NCBI RefSeq assembly: GCF_051201625.1
Contig: NZ_CP179203.1
Span: forward strand, 1,488,001 to 1,552,000
From: Shimia sp051201625
GTDB lineage: Bacteria; Pseudomonadota; Alphaproteobacteria; Rhodobacterales; Rhodobacteraceae
Direction: 5' to 3'
Length of the DNA: 64,000 bases
This document shows positions 51,787 to 59,663 of the stretch, in pieces. A program made the translations under genes and the position numbers. Positions within the stretch are counted from its first letter, which is position 1; every line of letters begins with the position of its first letter. Under the pieces are notes generated by a model, which searched no databases, was not told the origin of the DNA, and saw nothing but the letters and a program-made list of their open reading frames with translations.

Positions 51787-52491
51787 TCACTCGTTGGCCG
51801 GGTCGGATGTGCGTCCTTTAAGGCGGAGAAATAGGCTTTCCTCCGCCCCATTCTTGAAAAATGGAACGTTGGCTGGAGGCCTTGGGTCGTTGACACGGCC
51901 CGCGACTTCGGCAAGCACAACTTCTGTAATGAAGGGCAGATCAAACTTTCGGGCTTGTGGTAGAGAAATCCATTGCAGGTGTGAAAGCTCATCACAGGCT
52001 GACGAGAAATCGTCAAGGTTCGAGGAAACTTCGCCTGCATCTAGAAGAAAGAAGCGTGCGTCAAAGCGACGGGGGCGACCTGGTGGGGTAATTGCGCGGA
52101 AAACGAATTGCAGGGCGTTTGCAGAGGGCACATGGCCGGTTGCCGCGTATGATTGCCAGTCGTCTGGTGGATCGATCTGCCACGTTCCCGGCTTACCTAG
52201 AACAAGACCGGTCTTTTCCCACAACTCGCGAATACAGGCGACGCCAAGCGGATGTGCAAGGCTTGGATCTGCATCTTCACAAAGGCGATCGCGGCAGATT
52301 TTCGGCATCGGCTCTGCCAGCGGGATGTTTGCATCGCCGGCATCCACGGCACCGCCCGGAAATACAAATTTGTTTGGCATGAACGCAGCCGTGGCGCCTC
52401 GTTGACCCATTAGGATTTTTGGATCGGTTTCCCGGTCTCGCAATAGAATCACTGTGGCTGCATTGCGGACGGCGGTTTTGTCGACGGTCAT
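51787..52491 (-). CDS. Nudix hydrolase, NUDT7/NUDT19-like, with altered box
   Basis: A 234-residue protein with a Nudix fold (ATVILLRDRETDPKILMGQR; NKFVFPGGAVD). The box has a long insertion between GG and RE, as in the NUDT19/NUDT7 type that acts on CoA or nucleoside diphosphates. The helix reads CIRELWEKTGLVLG, so the REUxEExGU motif has Glu-Lys in place of Glu-Glu (codon AAG). The second Glu normally binds the catalytic metal, so activity may be reduced or the ligand supplied elsewhere. Ribosome site AGGG precedes ATG 52491. Confidence 0.82.
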   Translation of the reverse strand: MTVDKTAVRNAATVILLRDRETDPKILMGQRGATAAFMPNKFVFPGGAVDAGDANIPLAEPMPKICRDRLCEDADPSLAHPLGVACIRELWEKTGLVLGKPGTWQIDPPDDWQSYAATGHVPSANALQFVFRAITPPGRPRRFDARFFLLDAGEVSSNLDDFSSACDELSHLQWISLPQARKFDLPFITEVVLAEVAGRVNDPRPPANVPFFKNGAEESLFLRLKGRTSDPANE

Positions 52492-52528
52492 GTCGGCCCT
52501 TTGCTATAAACTTTGTACCTTTGCTGGG

Positions 52529-52909
52529 TCAGGAAAACCCATGCATGCGCCGCGCCCATTGGAATGCAACGACGGCACCTTTGAGTCTGGGCAAAAGGTA
52601 AAGGGATAACGCCACTGCGCCAACTGCAAAAATCGTAAACATTATGAGAGGCTCTGGACGCCAGGTCACGAAGACGATGTGCAACAACGGAGCAGTTAGA
52701 TGTCCAACTAACAAAATTGTCAGGTAGGCGGGACCGTCATCTGCGCGGTGGTAGCTGAAATTTTGCCTGCATACGGTACAGTGGTCACAAACCTTGAGAT
52801 AGCTTTTGAGTATAGGGCCATTTCCACACTTCGGGCACTTACGCCGCCACCCTCGTGCTAGAGCCGGCCAAACACGGCGCTCTACCGGACTCGCTGTTGC
52901 AGCACCCAT
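52529..52909 (-). CDS. DUF983 family membrane protein
   Basis: A 126-residue protein starting at the ATG of MGAATASPVERRVW, with AGGGGAGA upstream. It has an N-terminal zinc-ribbon-like segment (KCPKCGNGPILKSYLKVC, CTVC) and two hydrophobic helices (YLTILLVGHLTAPLLHIVFV; LIMFTIFAVGAVALSLYLLP), the normal DUF983 layout. Function is unknown. In relatives it is often near cytochrome oxidase or Nudix genes. Confidence 0.85.
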   Translation of the reverse strand: MGAATASPVERRVWPALARGWRRKCPKCGNGPILKSYLKVCDHCTVCRQNFSYHRADDGPAYLTILLVGHLTAPLLHIVFVTWRPEPLIMFTIFAVGAVALSLYLLPRLKGAVVAFQWARRMHGFS

Positions 52910-53122
52910 CACAAATCTCCCCTGCGTCGAACATGTGCACGATGTGCCGCTAATAAAAGGGTGGAATGTGCCTTGCGTCCCGATGTCGCAAAATGAAGGG
53001 CAAAAGTTTTTAGCAATTTTTGCGACGGAATTTGAGGGTGAACACGTTTTAGTTTCATAAATCAGGCAAAGTGCCGAATTCACTGGAAACAGGTTGAGTA
53101 CTTTTTAGAGGAGTTAAAGGAT

Positions 53123-53629
53123 ATGAATCGAACATATTTAATAATGGGGTCCGTAATTGCAGCACTCAGTGTAACCTCAGTCGCTGCGTTCTCAAAAGGA
53201 TTGGGAGGTGAACATCGTGGTCGACCGAAGATTAACTTTGAGGAAGTCGACATCAATGGTGATGGGGTCTTGTCACAGGCAGAATTGGAAGTTGCTGCCG
53301 CTGCTCGTTTTGCCAAAATAGATACCAATAAAGATGCTGTTCTGACCACAGACGAATTGCAAGCTGAATTGGCGGCTCGAATGCATGGGCGCGTAGTGAG
53401 ACAAAGTGTGAGGATGATGAGACGCATGGATGCCGATGGTGATGGCGTGCTCACCTCAAACGAAATGAAGCCCGGCCATGGAGACACGGCAAAGATGTTT
53501 GAGCGATTGGATCAGGATCGTGATGGTCAAATTTCAAAAAAGGAATTCGCTGCAGCACGTGCAAAAAGGCTTGAAGGGCATAATGATAAAGAAAGGCGTG
53601 GAAAGGGGCCCGATGTTGATCAGAACTAA
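53123..53629 (+). CDS. Secreted EF-hand calcium-binding protein
   Basis: A 168-residue protein with a signal peptide (YLIMGSVIAALSVTSVAAFS, cleavage near residue 23). It has four EF-hand loops: DINGDGVLSQAE, DTNKDAVLTTDE, DADGDGVLTSNE and DQDRDGQISKKE. All loops keep Asp at positions 1 and 3 and Glu at 12, except that loop 2 has Ala at position 6 where Gly is usual. It is probably periplasmic. GAGGAG precedes the ATG. It lies 80 bp upstream of an ECF sigma gene and may be part of its regulon. Confidence 0.88.
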   Translation: MNRTYLIMGSVIAALSVTSVAAFSKGLGGEHRGRPKINFEEVDINGDGVLSQAELEVAAAARFAKIDTNKDAVLTTDELQAELAARMHGRVVRQSVRMMRRMDADGDGVLTSNEMKPGHGDTAKMFERLDQDRDGQISKKEFAAARAKRLEGHNDKERRGKGPDVDQN

Positions 53630-53632
53630 CCT

Positions 53633-53666
53633 GTCAAATTTTGTCACATCCGTCAAAGCGTTTGAC
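53633..53666 (+). promoter_or_regulatory. GTCAAA repeats and palindrome upstream of the sigma gene
   Basis: GTCAAA occurs at 53633-53638 and 53652-53657. The second copy forms a perfect palindrome with TTTGAC at 53661-53666 across GCG. The group lies 44-77 bp upstream of the sigma-factor start and immediately behind the EF-hand stop codon. It could be an operator or promoter element. No known consensus was matched. Confidence 0.35.
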
Positions 53667-53709
53667 GTCATTTGCAAGTTGAACCGCAAAAGGCTAGCCA
53701 TCAGGATCC

Positions 53710-54294
53710 ATGGATATGCCCTATGATAAGCAGTCGGACATCGCGGATGATGCTTTGTTGAAGCTTTATGCCAACGGGGATGAAGTAGCTGCGCAGGTGT
53801 TGACGCTGCGGCTGACACCACGGGTATTTTCGCAGGCGTTTCGCATGCTGGGGGATAGGGACGAGGCGGAAGACGTTACGCAAGAAGCTCTGATCCGCTT
53901 GTGGAAAGTCGCTCCCGACTGGCGGCAGGGTGAAGCCAAGGTGACGACTTGGCTCTACAGGGTTGTTGCTAATCTATGCAAAGATCAGATGCGCAAGGTG
54001 CGGGGTTTACGATTAGATGTTATCTCTGAACCGGCAGACAGCACGTTGGGGCCGGTTGTCCAAATGCAAGAGCGTGCCCGATCAAATGCTCTGCAGGCAG
54101 CTTTGGCTACTTTGCCGGCGAGACAACGGCAAGCTGTTGTCTTGCGGCACATCGAAGGATTGGGCAATCCTGAGATTGCTGACATCCTGAATGTAAGTGT
54201 CGAGGCTGTTGAGAGCCTGACAGCGCGTGGAAAACGCATGTTGATTAAAGTATTAGCTGACCAAAAGGAAGTACTGGGGTTTTCAGATGACTGA
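53710..54294 (+). CDS. ECF-type RNA polymerase sigma factor
   Basis: A 194-residue sigma-70-family factor with region 2 (FRMLGDRDEAEDVTQEALIR, TWLYRVVANLCKDQMRK) and region 4 (ALATLPARQRQAVVLRHIEG, then ADILNVSVEAVESL). No region 1.1 or 3. AGGA lies just upstream of ATG 53710. The stop overlaps the next gene by eight bases (ATGACTGA). Such overlap with a one-helix membrane protein and a Metal_resist-type sensor resembles the cnrH/cnrY/cnrX layout. Confidence 0.9.
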   Translation: MDMPYDKQSDIADDALLKLYANGDEVAAQVLTLRLTPRVFSQAFRMLGDRDEAEDVTQEALIRLWKVAPDWRQGEAKVTTWLYRVVANLCKDQMRKVRGLRLDVISEPADSTLGPVVQMQERARSNALQAALATLPARQRQAVVLRHIEGLGNPEIADILNVSVEAVESLTARGKRMLIKVLADQKEVLGFSDD

Positions 54295-54661
54295 GACAGA
54301 TCGCGATGAGATAATGTTGAATGCCCTCTTCGATGCTGCTCGAAAGGACAACCGAGCCGAGCCCTCATCCAACCTGCTTGCGAGGGTGTACGCGGACTCG
54401 GAAATTATGCAACCGGTGGAACCAAAAGTTGGAATTGAAAGATCCGTGCAACGAATTGGCTTTTGGACGGCGCATCGCAAAAGTTTTATGAGTTTGTACT
54501 CTGCTATTGGCTTATCCATCGCCGCGGTTGGGGGAATTTGGATCGGCATCCTTGGGTCAACGAGCTTAATGCAAGACGGGATTGCAGTCAGCCTTTTATC
54601 TGCCGGTCAGGCTGGGTACTTGTCTGAAATTGACACCAGCTACGCATTCCTCTTGGAATAG
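54287..54661 (+). CDS. Putative membrane anti-sigma factor (124 aa)
   Basis: The sequence has a cytoplasmic, charged N-terminal half (LNALFDAARKDNRAEPSSNL) resembling the sigma-binding helices of small anti-sigma factors. One hydrophobic segment follows (MSLYSAIGLSIAAVGGIWIG, about residues 68-88), then a short periplasmic tail. It overlaps the sigma gene by eight bases and precedes the sensor gene by 8 bp. No ZAS zinc motif is present. The anti-sigma role is inferred from position and topology. Database entries for similar proteins can carry misleading names. Confidence 0.6.
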   Translation: MTETDRDEIMLNALFDAARKDNRAEPSSNLLARVYADSEIMQPVEPKVGIERSVQRIGFWTAHRKSFMSLYSAIGLSIAAVGGIWIGILGSTSLMQDGIAVSLLSAGQAGYLSEIDTSYAFLLE

Positions 54662-54669
54662 GAAAAACC

Positions 54670-55167
54670 ATGGTCAAAGAAGCTGAAAAGAAATCAAATA
54701 TGAGATTGGGTGCTCGACTGCTTATGATTGGGTCGCTGGCGCTCAACCTTTTGGTTGTCGGCGTTGTTGGTGGCGCGTTAATCAGCCACTATTTCAGTGA
54801 AAACGGAAAGTACGGACATGATCGATTCGGTTCCCCTTATGTCCGCGCGCTAAGTTTCAAAGATAAACGGGTTGTCGGACGGGAAATTCGCGAAGCCTAT
54901 CGTTCTTCCGAGGTCGACCGGCAGTCGGACTTGAACAGTTTTAAACGAGTCGCAGCGTTATTGCGAGCTTCGCCGTTGGATAATGCGGCATTAGTGAAAG
55001 AACTTTCATACCAAGAAGTTAGCGGTGAGAAGCGTCGCAAAGTTGCAAAGCAAATCTGGGTTGACCGGATATTCGCAATGGATGATTTAGAGCGCGCCTC
55101 CTACGCAGACGCATTAGAGGACGTGCTGAAACGAGTAAATCGCAATGGTAAAGCTAAGCGCAATTGA
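54670..55167 (+). CDS. Periplasmic heavy-metal sensor-like protein (Metal_resist/CnrX type)
   Basis: A 165-residue protein with an N-terminal membrane anchor (LLMIGSLALNLLVVGVVGGAL, about residues 17-37). The periplasmic part is helical, with a repeated RxVGREIREAYRSSEVDR/VAALLRASPLDNAAL pattern typical of the CnrX/Metal_resist and CpxP-like folds. Few His or Cys residues occur, so a CnrX-style Ni/Co site is not evident. With the two preceding genes it forms a sigma/anti-sigma/sensor set. Confidence 0.65.
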   Translation: MVKEAEKKSNMRLGARLLMIGSLALNLLVVGVVGGALISHYFSENGKYGHDRFGSPYVRALSFKDKRVVGREIREAYRSSEVDRQSDLNSFKRVAALLRASPLDNAALVKELSYQEVSGEKRRKVAKQIWVDRIFAMDDLERASYADALEDVLKRVNRNGKAKRN

Positions 55168-55552
55168 GACTAACGCCGCTGAATGCTACTCTTCGATTGT
55201 GTTTTCCAATTCGGACCGGCATCGAATGATGCCAAATCTGCAAGCTTAATCAGGTCATTCGAAAATCCTTAACAGAAGTGGCCTATTTCCACGAATAGAG
55301 GCCGACATTAGTCTTGTCATGTTATTACTAGTTTTACGTTGTGTTGGTTTATGGGAACACAGTGCCATTTAATTTGGCGGGCAGTCACTTCACCGAGTTA
55401 ACAGAGTGTAAGTTTTACCCCATATGCAATTTCAATCGGTGTCGACGACAACATCGAATAAGGCTAGTTGTCACAAGCCACAAAACGGCGACTAGCCAAA
55501 GGCTTCGGTCAATTTATATTTAGACAGGTCTAAAAAACTTGAAAGGTTTACA
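55168..55552. other. Gene-free stretch with hairpin before the DUF3572 gene
   Basis: About 385 bp. No reading frame stands out. Its chief feature is an imperfect 11-bp hairpin, GGCTAGTTGTC (55462-55472)/GGCGACTAGCC (55487-55497), with two G-T pairs and a 14-base loop. It lies about 55 bp upstream of the DUF3572 start. No T-run follows on either strand, so a leader structure is likelier than a terminator. Confidence 0.4.
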
Positions 55553-55837
55553 ATGGCACAATCCATGGAAGTTGCCGAAACACTGGCTTTGAGTGTGCTG
55601 TGTTGGATTGTGACGCATGAAAATCTTTTGCCCGCATTTCTTGGATCGACTGGGGCGTCGGTGGATGACATCAAGGCGCAGGCTACGGATCGCGCATTTT
55701 TGGGAACTGTGCTGGAGTTTTTGACCTCGGACGATACTTGGGTCGTGGACTTTTGTGATGTACATGGCGTGGATTACGAGCAGCCGATGTTGGCTGCGCA
55801 GGTTTTGCTAGGTACGGCGCGAACACATTGGACCTAA
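55553..55837 (+). CDS. DUF3572 family protein
   Basis: A 94-residue alphaproteobacterial protein of unknown function. Recognised from AETLALSVLCWIVTHENLLPAF, GASVDDIKAQATDRAFLGTVL, then FLTSDDTWVVDFC. It begins at ATG 55553 with GAAAGG upstream. An internal ATG four codons later is possible. It lies 81 bp before a HAD-phosphatase gene on the same strand. Confidence 0.85.
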   Translation: MAQSMEVAETLALSVLCWIVTHENLLPAFLGSTGASVDDIKAQATDRAFLGTVLEFLTSDDTWVVDFCDVHGVDYEQPMLAAQVLLGTARTHWT

Positions 55838-55918
55838 TTAGTTGAATTAAGCCAAACGCACTTGCGCGTTTAGCTCGCCCGTAGCAGTGTCGATAAGCAG
55901 ATTTCAGCGAGGGATTCT

Positions 55919-56608
55919 ATGCGTGCAGACGGATTATTGTTTGATAAGGATGGCACACTCTTTGACTTTGCCGCGACATGGAACGTTTGGGCTGCAAATA
56001 CCATACGCTCGTTAGCGGATGGGGATGCGAAGGTTGAGAGGCGGATCGCAAAGGCACTAATCTTTGATCTTGAAGCTGAATCATTCTTGCCTGAAAGTTT
56101 TGTTATCGCGAGCACAAATAGACAGGTTGCCGAGGCAGTTGCACGCGTTTTGGTAGATTTGGATGTCGATGAAATTGAGATTAAGCTGACGAAAAGTTCG
56201 GCTGTTGCTCCAATGGTTCCGGCCGTGCCATTGTCGCCGCTTTTGTCAACTTTGGAGACGTTTGGCTTGAAGCTTGGTGTCATGACGAACGATTCAGAGT
56301 TTGCTGCACGAGAGCAATTGAAAACGGCTTGTATCGATGGGCACTTCGATTTTATTGCTGGGTTTGACAGCGGATTTGGTGCAAAACCTGATCCAGACCC
56401 CCTACTTGCGTTTGCTCAAGCGACGGGGCTGTTGCCAAAACGAATTGTAATGGTTGGCGACAGCACGCACGATTTGATCGCTGGGCGCCGCGCTGGCATG
56501 CAGACCGCCGCTGTTCTGACCGGTATGGCTGAAGCCGAAGATTTAGCACCCTATGCAGACGTTGTATTGCCTAATATCGGTTACCTTCTCGACTGGCTCT
56601 CTGACTAA
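55919..56608 (+). CDS. HAD-superfamily phosphatase (Gph-like)
   Basis: A 229-residue HAD hydrolase. Motif I is DKDGTLFDF (Asp9 nucleophile, Asp11), motif II lies in GVMTND, the motif III Lys in GFGAKPDP, and motif IV in MVGDSTHDLIAG. The helical cap between residues 20 and 85 resembles that of phosphoglycolate phosphatases. The exact substrate is unproven. TTCAGCGAGGGATTCT upstream gives a plausible GAGGG ribosome site. Confidence 0.85.
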   Translation: MRADGLLFDKDGTLFDFAATWNVWAANTIRSLADGDAKVERRIAKALIFDLEAESFLPESFVIASTNRQVAEAVARVLVDLDVDEIEIKLTKSSAVAPMVPAVPLSPLLSTLETFGLKLGVMTNDSEFAAREQLKTACIDGHFDFIAGFDSGFGAKPDPDPLLAFAQATGLLPKRIVMVGDSTHDLIAGRRAGMQTAAVLTGMAEAEDLAPYADVVLPNIGYLLDWLSD

Positions 56609-56783
56609 CGGTTAACTTGTGCTAAAAATGATATCTAACACGGCAAGTGTGCTGCGTGCGCTAACTAACTTCAGAGCCCGGTCACTTAAACGATGTTGAG
56701 GGTAATCTTGGTATTCTGATCTCTGACATTGTCTTTCAAAGCTTAGTGGGCCTACACTTGTGCAATATACGAGGGAGTGCAGC

Positions 56784-58541
56784 ATGCGAGCGAGTGATCG
56801 ACGCACCCCGGTTGGGCGGGTTGAACTAGTCTTTATTGGTGGGGCAGCGGGCCTATCAATCTGGGCGTTGCTTGAAAAGGCTCATGGGGTGTTGACCAAC
56901 CCGCAACTCTTCGTGGGGGTTACGAGCGCAATATCAGGTTATTTTGTGGTGCTTTTGGCGCTAATTGGATTGACGACTTTGTTGCGATCAGCTTTTGCCG
57001 CGGCGGTAATTGCCCTCCCAGCGGCTTTACTACTGTTTTGGTGCAGCCTCAGATTCGACACGCTTGAAACCTTTGTTGAGGCTGGGCACCCAATTTTTAC
57101 TTGGGCTCTATTTTTGTTTGTTGGTACACCGTTTATTGGTGTGTGGTTGGAGAATTCGCGCGAAACGTTTAATTATGCGCGACTGTTCAACTGCACGTGG
57201 GCGATTGTGGTACGGTACAGCGCGTCTTGGCTTTTTGTTGGATTATTCTGGGTTGTTATTTTTCTTTCAGACGCCTTGTTGCAAATCGTTGGCGTCCGGA
57301 TGATCGAAAAGTTAGTAGAGATTGAGCCGGTTAATTTTGTGCTGAGTGGTGCGGTCCTGGGTTTAGGATTATCTGTCGTTTTCGAGATGCGTGAATACGT
57401 CTCGCCTTTTTTATTACTTCGTTTGTTACGGCTCCTGATGCCGGTCATGTTAGTGGTGGTTCTTGTTTTCGTTTCTTCTTTGGTGCTGCGCAGATCGCCT
57501 GAATTGTTCGGCGAACTAAGCCCCGCTGCAACAATTCTAGCTGTGGCGATTGGGGCAATATCTTTGATTAGCGTTGCTTTGGACAGGCGAGACGTAGAAG
57601 CTGTGACGTCGGTATGGATGCGTGGATCTGCAGCCTTACTTGCTGTGTTATTGCCAATTCTAGCCTGCCTCGCTGCCTACGCGATTTGGCTGCGTGTTGT
57701 CCAATATGGATGGACACCGTCCCGATTGTTGGCGTCCACAGTTTGTACTTTCATCCTTATCTACGGGGTTTGCTACGCTGGGTCCGTTTTCCTTCGTGGA
57801 CATTGGATGGCACGTATCCGGCGGGTAAATACACTTTTGGCGGGAGGCATTCTCCTTGTATGCGCAGCGTGGTTGTCTCCATTGCTAAATGTTGAGTCTA
57901 TTTCAACGAACAGTCAGGTGGCGCGATATTTGAGCGGGGCAGCAAACATCAAGCAGGCTGCTTTGTGGGAAATGGCGCATGAATGGGGACGATCTGGTCA
58001 CCAAGGGTTGATCCATTTGGAAAAACTGCCTGAGGGCGCGCCTGTGGCGCTGTCCGAGGCCATTGCCGTAGCGCGAAAATCTGTTGATCGTTATAGGTAT
58101 GAGGAGGTGAACGAGATACGCTCTGAGGTAAGCAGCGAAAAAGCGCTGGCGTTGCATGCGTTGGTCAGGGTTTTACCTGTTGGACTAGATTTAAATTCAG
58201 GTGTTTGGAATGCGCTGCCTCATTATCGTTTGGAAGAGTGGTTAGATTTATGTCGTCGTGACAGAGCGCCGGGGTGTGTATTGATTCTAGATGAGTTTGA
58301 CCCAACAAAGTCAGGTAAAGAAGGCATTTTGTTGTTACCTGGGCGTGGAGACACCTATAATGCTATGAGCATACGGCTCGAGGGTGACGCATTCACTGCT
58401 GGCAGTTATATTAACGGTTTTGGCAGCGTTGGGATTAAACGTGATCACGTTCAAAAGATCTTAGGTGGTTCATATCGGATTGGCCCAAGTAGCCAAAAGT
58501 CTCTTTGGTTAGGAGACATCGAATTGAGGCCAAAAAACTAA
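56784..58541 (+). CDS. DUF4153 domain multi-pass membrane protein
   Basis: A 585-residue protein with about twelve hydrophobic segments in the first 370 residues and a soluble, probably periplasmic, C-terminal domain from about 390. The start at MRASDRRTPVGRVE has GGGAG upstream. The in-frame GTG eight codons earlier is less likely. Length and topology fit DUF4153. The function is unknown. Its stop overlaps the stop of the convergent LysR gene by four bases. Confidence 0.78.
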   Translation: MRASDRRTPVGRVELVFIGGAAGLSIWALLEKAHGVLTNPQLFVGVTSAISGYFVVLLALIGLTTLLRSAFAAAVIALPAALLLFWCSLRFDTLETFVEAGHPIFTWALFLFVGTPFIGVWLENSRETFNYARLFNCTWAIVVRYSASWLFVGLFWVVIFLSDALLQIVGVRMIEKLVEIEPVNFVLSGAVLGLGLSVVFEMREYVSPFLLLRLLRLLMPVMLVVVLVFVSSLVLRRSPELFGELSPAATILAVAIGAISLISVALDRRDVEAVTSVWMRGSAALLAVLLPILACLAAYAIWLRVVQYGWTPSRLLASTVCTFILIYGVCYAGSVFLRGHWMARIRRVNTLLAGGILLVCAAWLSPLLNVESISTNSQVARYLSGAANIKQAALWEMAHEWGRSGHQGLIHLEKLPEGAPVALSEAIAVARKSVDRYRYEEVNEIRSEVSSEKALALHALVRVLPVGLDLNSGVWNALPHYRLEEWLDLCRRDRAPGCVLILDEFDPTKSGKEGILLLPGRGDTYNAMSIRLEGDAFTAGSYINGFGSVGIKRDHVQKILGGSYRIGPSSQKSLWLGDIELRPKN

Positions 58542-59482
58542 CGGCGGGTTGTTATTCGCTTCTCTATGCTGCCGTAAGCGGTGACTTGAAGGTGCTTACG
58601 GCTTTCAGTGGCCATATAGTCCACAAAAAGTCTGATTTTTGGATCTTGAAATTTTCGATGCGGAAAAATGCAGCCAAAACTCGCTGGTAAAGGAGGGGTT
58701 GTTGGAAGTATCTCAACGAGATCACCCATTGCCAAATGCCGGGCAACATCAAAGTGCGGTCTATTGGCAATCCCAACGCCCTCAAGCGCCCATTGTGTGA
58801 GTACGTCGCCGTCATCGGCATCAAACCGCCCGGAAGTTTCGATTTTAAGAGGCCCAGCATCTGTTTGCAATGTCCAGAAATATTCTGGGGACCGTGGAAA
58901 GCGCAGTAACAGGCAATTGTGGTTGTGCAATAAATCGCCCGGGACTTCTGGCATTCCGAAACGTTCGATGTACTCAGGGGCGGCAACCAGAACGCGAGTG
59001 CAGTTGGCAATTTTACGCAGCTTGAGGTTGGAATCCTTGAGTTGGCCAAGCACAAAAGCCACATCTAACCCATCCTCAAATAAATCGACATTACGATCGG
59101 ACAAACGCATTCGGATGTTGACGTCGGGATAGGCCTCGGTAAAACTTGGGATCAAAGGTGCAATAATGCGTCGCCCGACTCCAAGTGGCGAAGCAACACG
59201 GATAGTACCGCGCGGGATTTTCGAAAAACCCGCCACAACAGCTTCAGCTTGATCCAACTCATCAATCACTTTTAGGGCATGTTTGTAAAATACTTTGCCT
59301 ACTTCGGTTGGGGACAGATTGCGCGTTGTACGATTTAAAAGCCTTACACCCAAACGTTGTTCAAGTTCTTTAACGCGGTTTGATGCAACCGCTGGGGTTA
59401 ATCGAAGATCTCGCCCTCCGGATGTGATTGATCCAAGCTCAACAACGCGCACAAATACCTTCAAGCTTTCCAGATAAGGCAT
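58538..59482 (-). CDS. LysR-type transcriptional regulator, probable xdh regulator
   Basis: A 314-residue LysR protein with the N-terminal winged helix (YLESLKVFVRVVELGSIT; TPAVASNRVKELEQRLGVRL; NRTTRNLSPTEVG). The periplasmic-binding-like effector domain runs from about 90 to 300. GGGGGTACCC precedes ATG 59482. It is divergently oriented to xdhA, the usual arrangement for a LysR activator of the adjacent operon. A purine-type effector is inferred only from context. Confidence 0.88.
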   Translation of the reverse strand: MPYLESLKVFVRVVELGSITSGGRDLRLTPAVASNRVKELEQRLGVRLLNRTTRNLSPTEVGKVFYKHALKVIDELDQAEAVVAGFSKIPRGTIRVASPLGVGRRIIAPLIPSFTEAYPDVNIRMRLSDRNVDLFEDGLDVAFVLGQLKDSNLKLRKIANCTRVLVAAPEYIERFGMPEVPGDLLHNHNCLLLRFPRSPEYFWTLQTDAGPLKIETSGRFDADDGDVLTQWALEGVGIANRPHFDVARHLAMGDLVEILPTTPPLPASFGCIFPHRKFQDPKIRLFVDYMATESRKHLQVTAYGSIEKRITTRR

Positions 59483-59588
59483 GGGTACCCCCGTAATTTT
59501 GGCGTAGCGACCATTCTTGGTTGCAACGCGCCCGTACCAAGAACGGGCGTTTTTCAATAAACCTTTGAAATAGATTATCGAAAACTCT

Positions 59589-59628
59589 CATTTCATTGAA
59601 GACTAATCTTCACGTATGTTGTGAAATG
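59589..59628. promoter_or_regulatory. Nested palindromes in the LysR-xdhA divergent region
   Basis: TGAAGA (59597-59602) and TCTTCA (59607-59612) form a perfect palindrome with a 4-base centre that fits the T-N11-A LysR recognition form. It is flanked by a second pair, CATTTCA (59589-59595) and TGAAATG (59622-59628). The site lies 36-75 bp upstream of the xdhA start. Confidence 0.5.
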
Positions 59629-59663
59629 TATCCGGAATGCCGATTGTTTTCAGTGAGGGCTGT

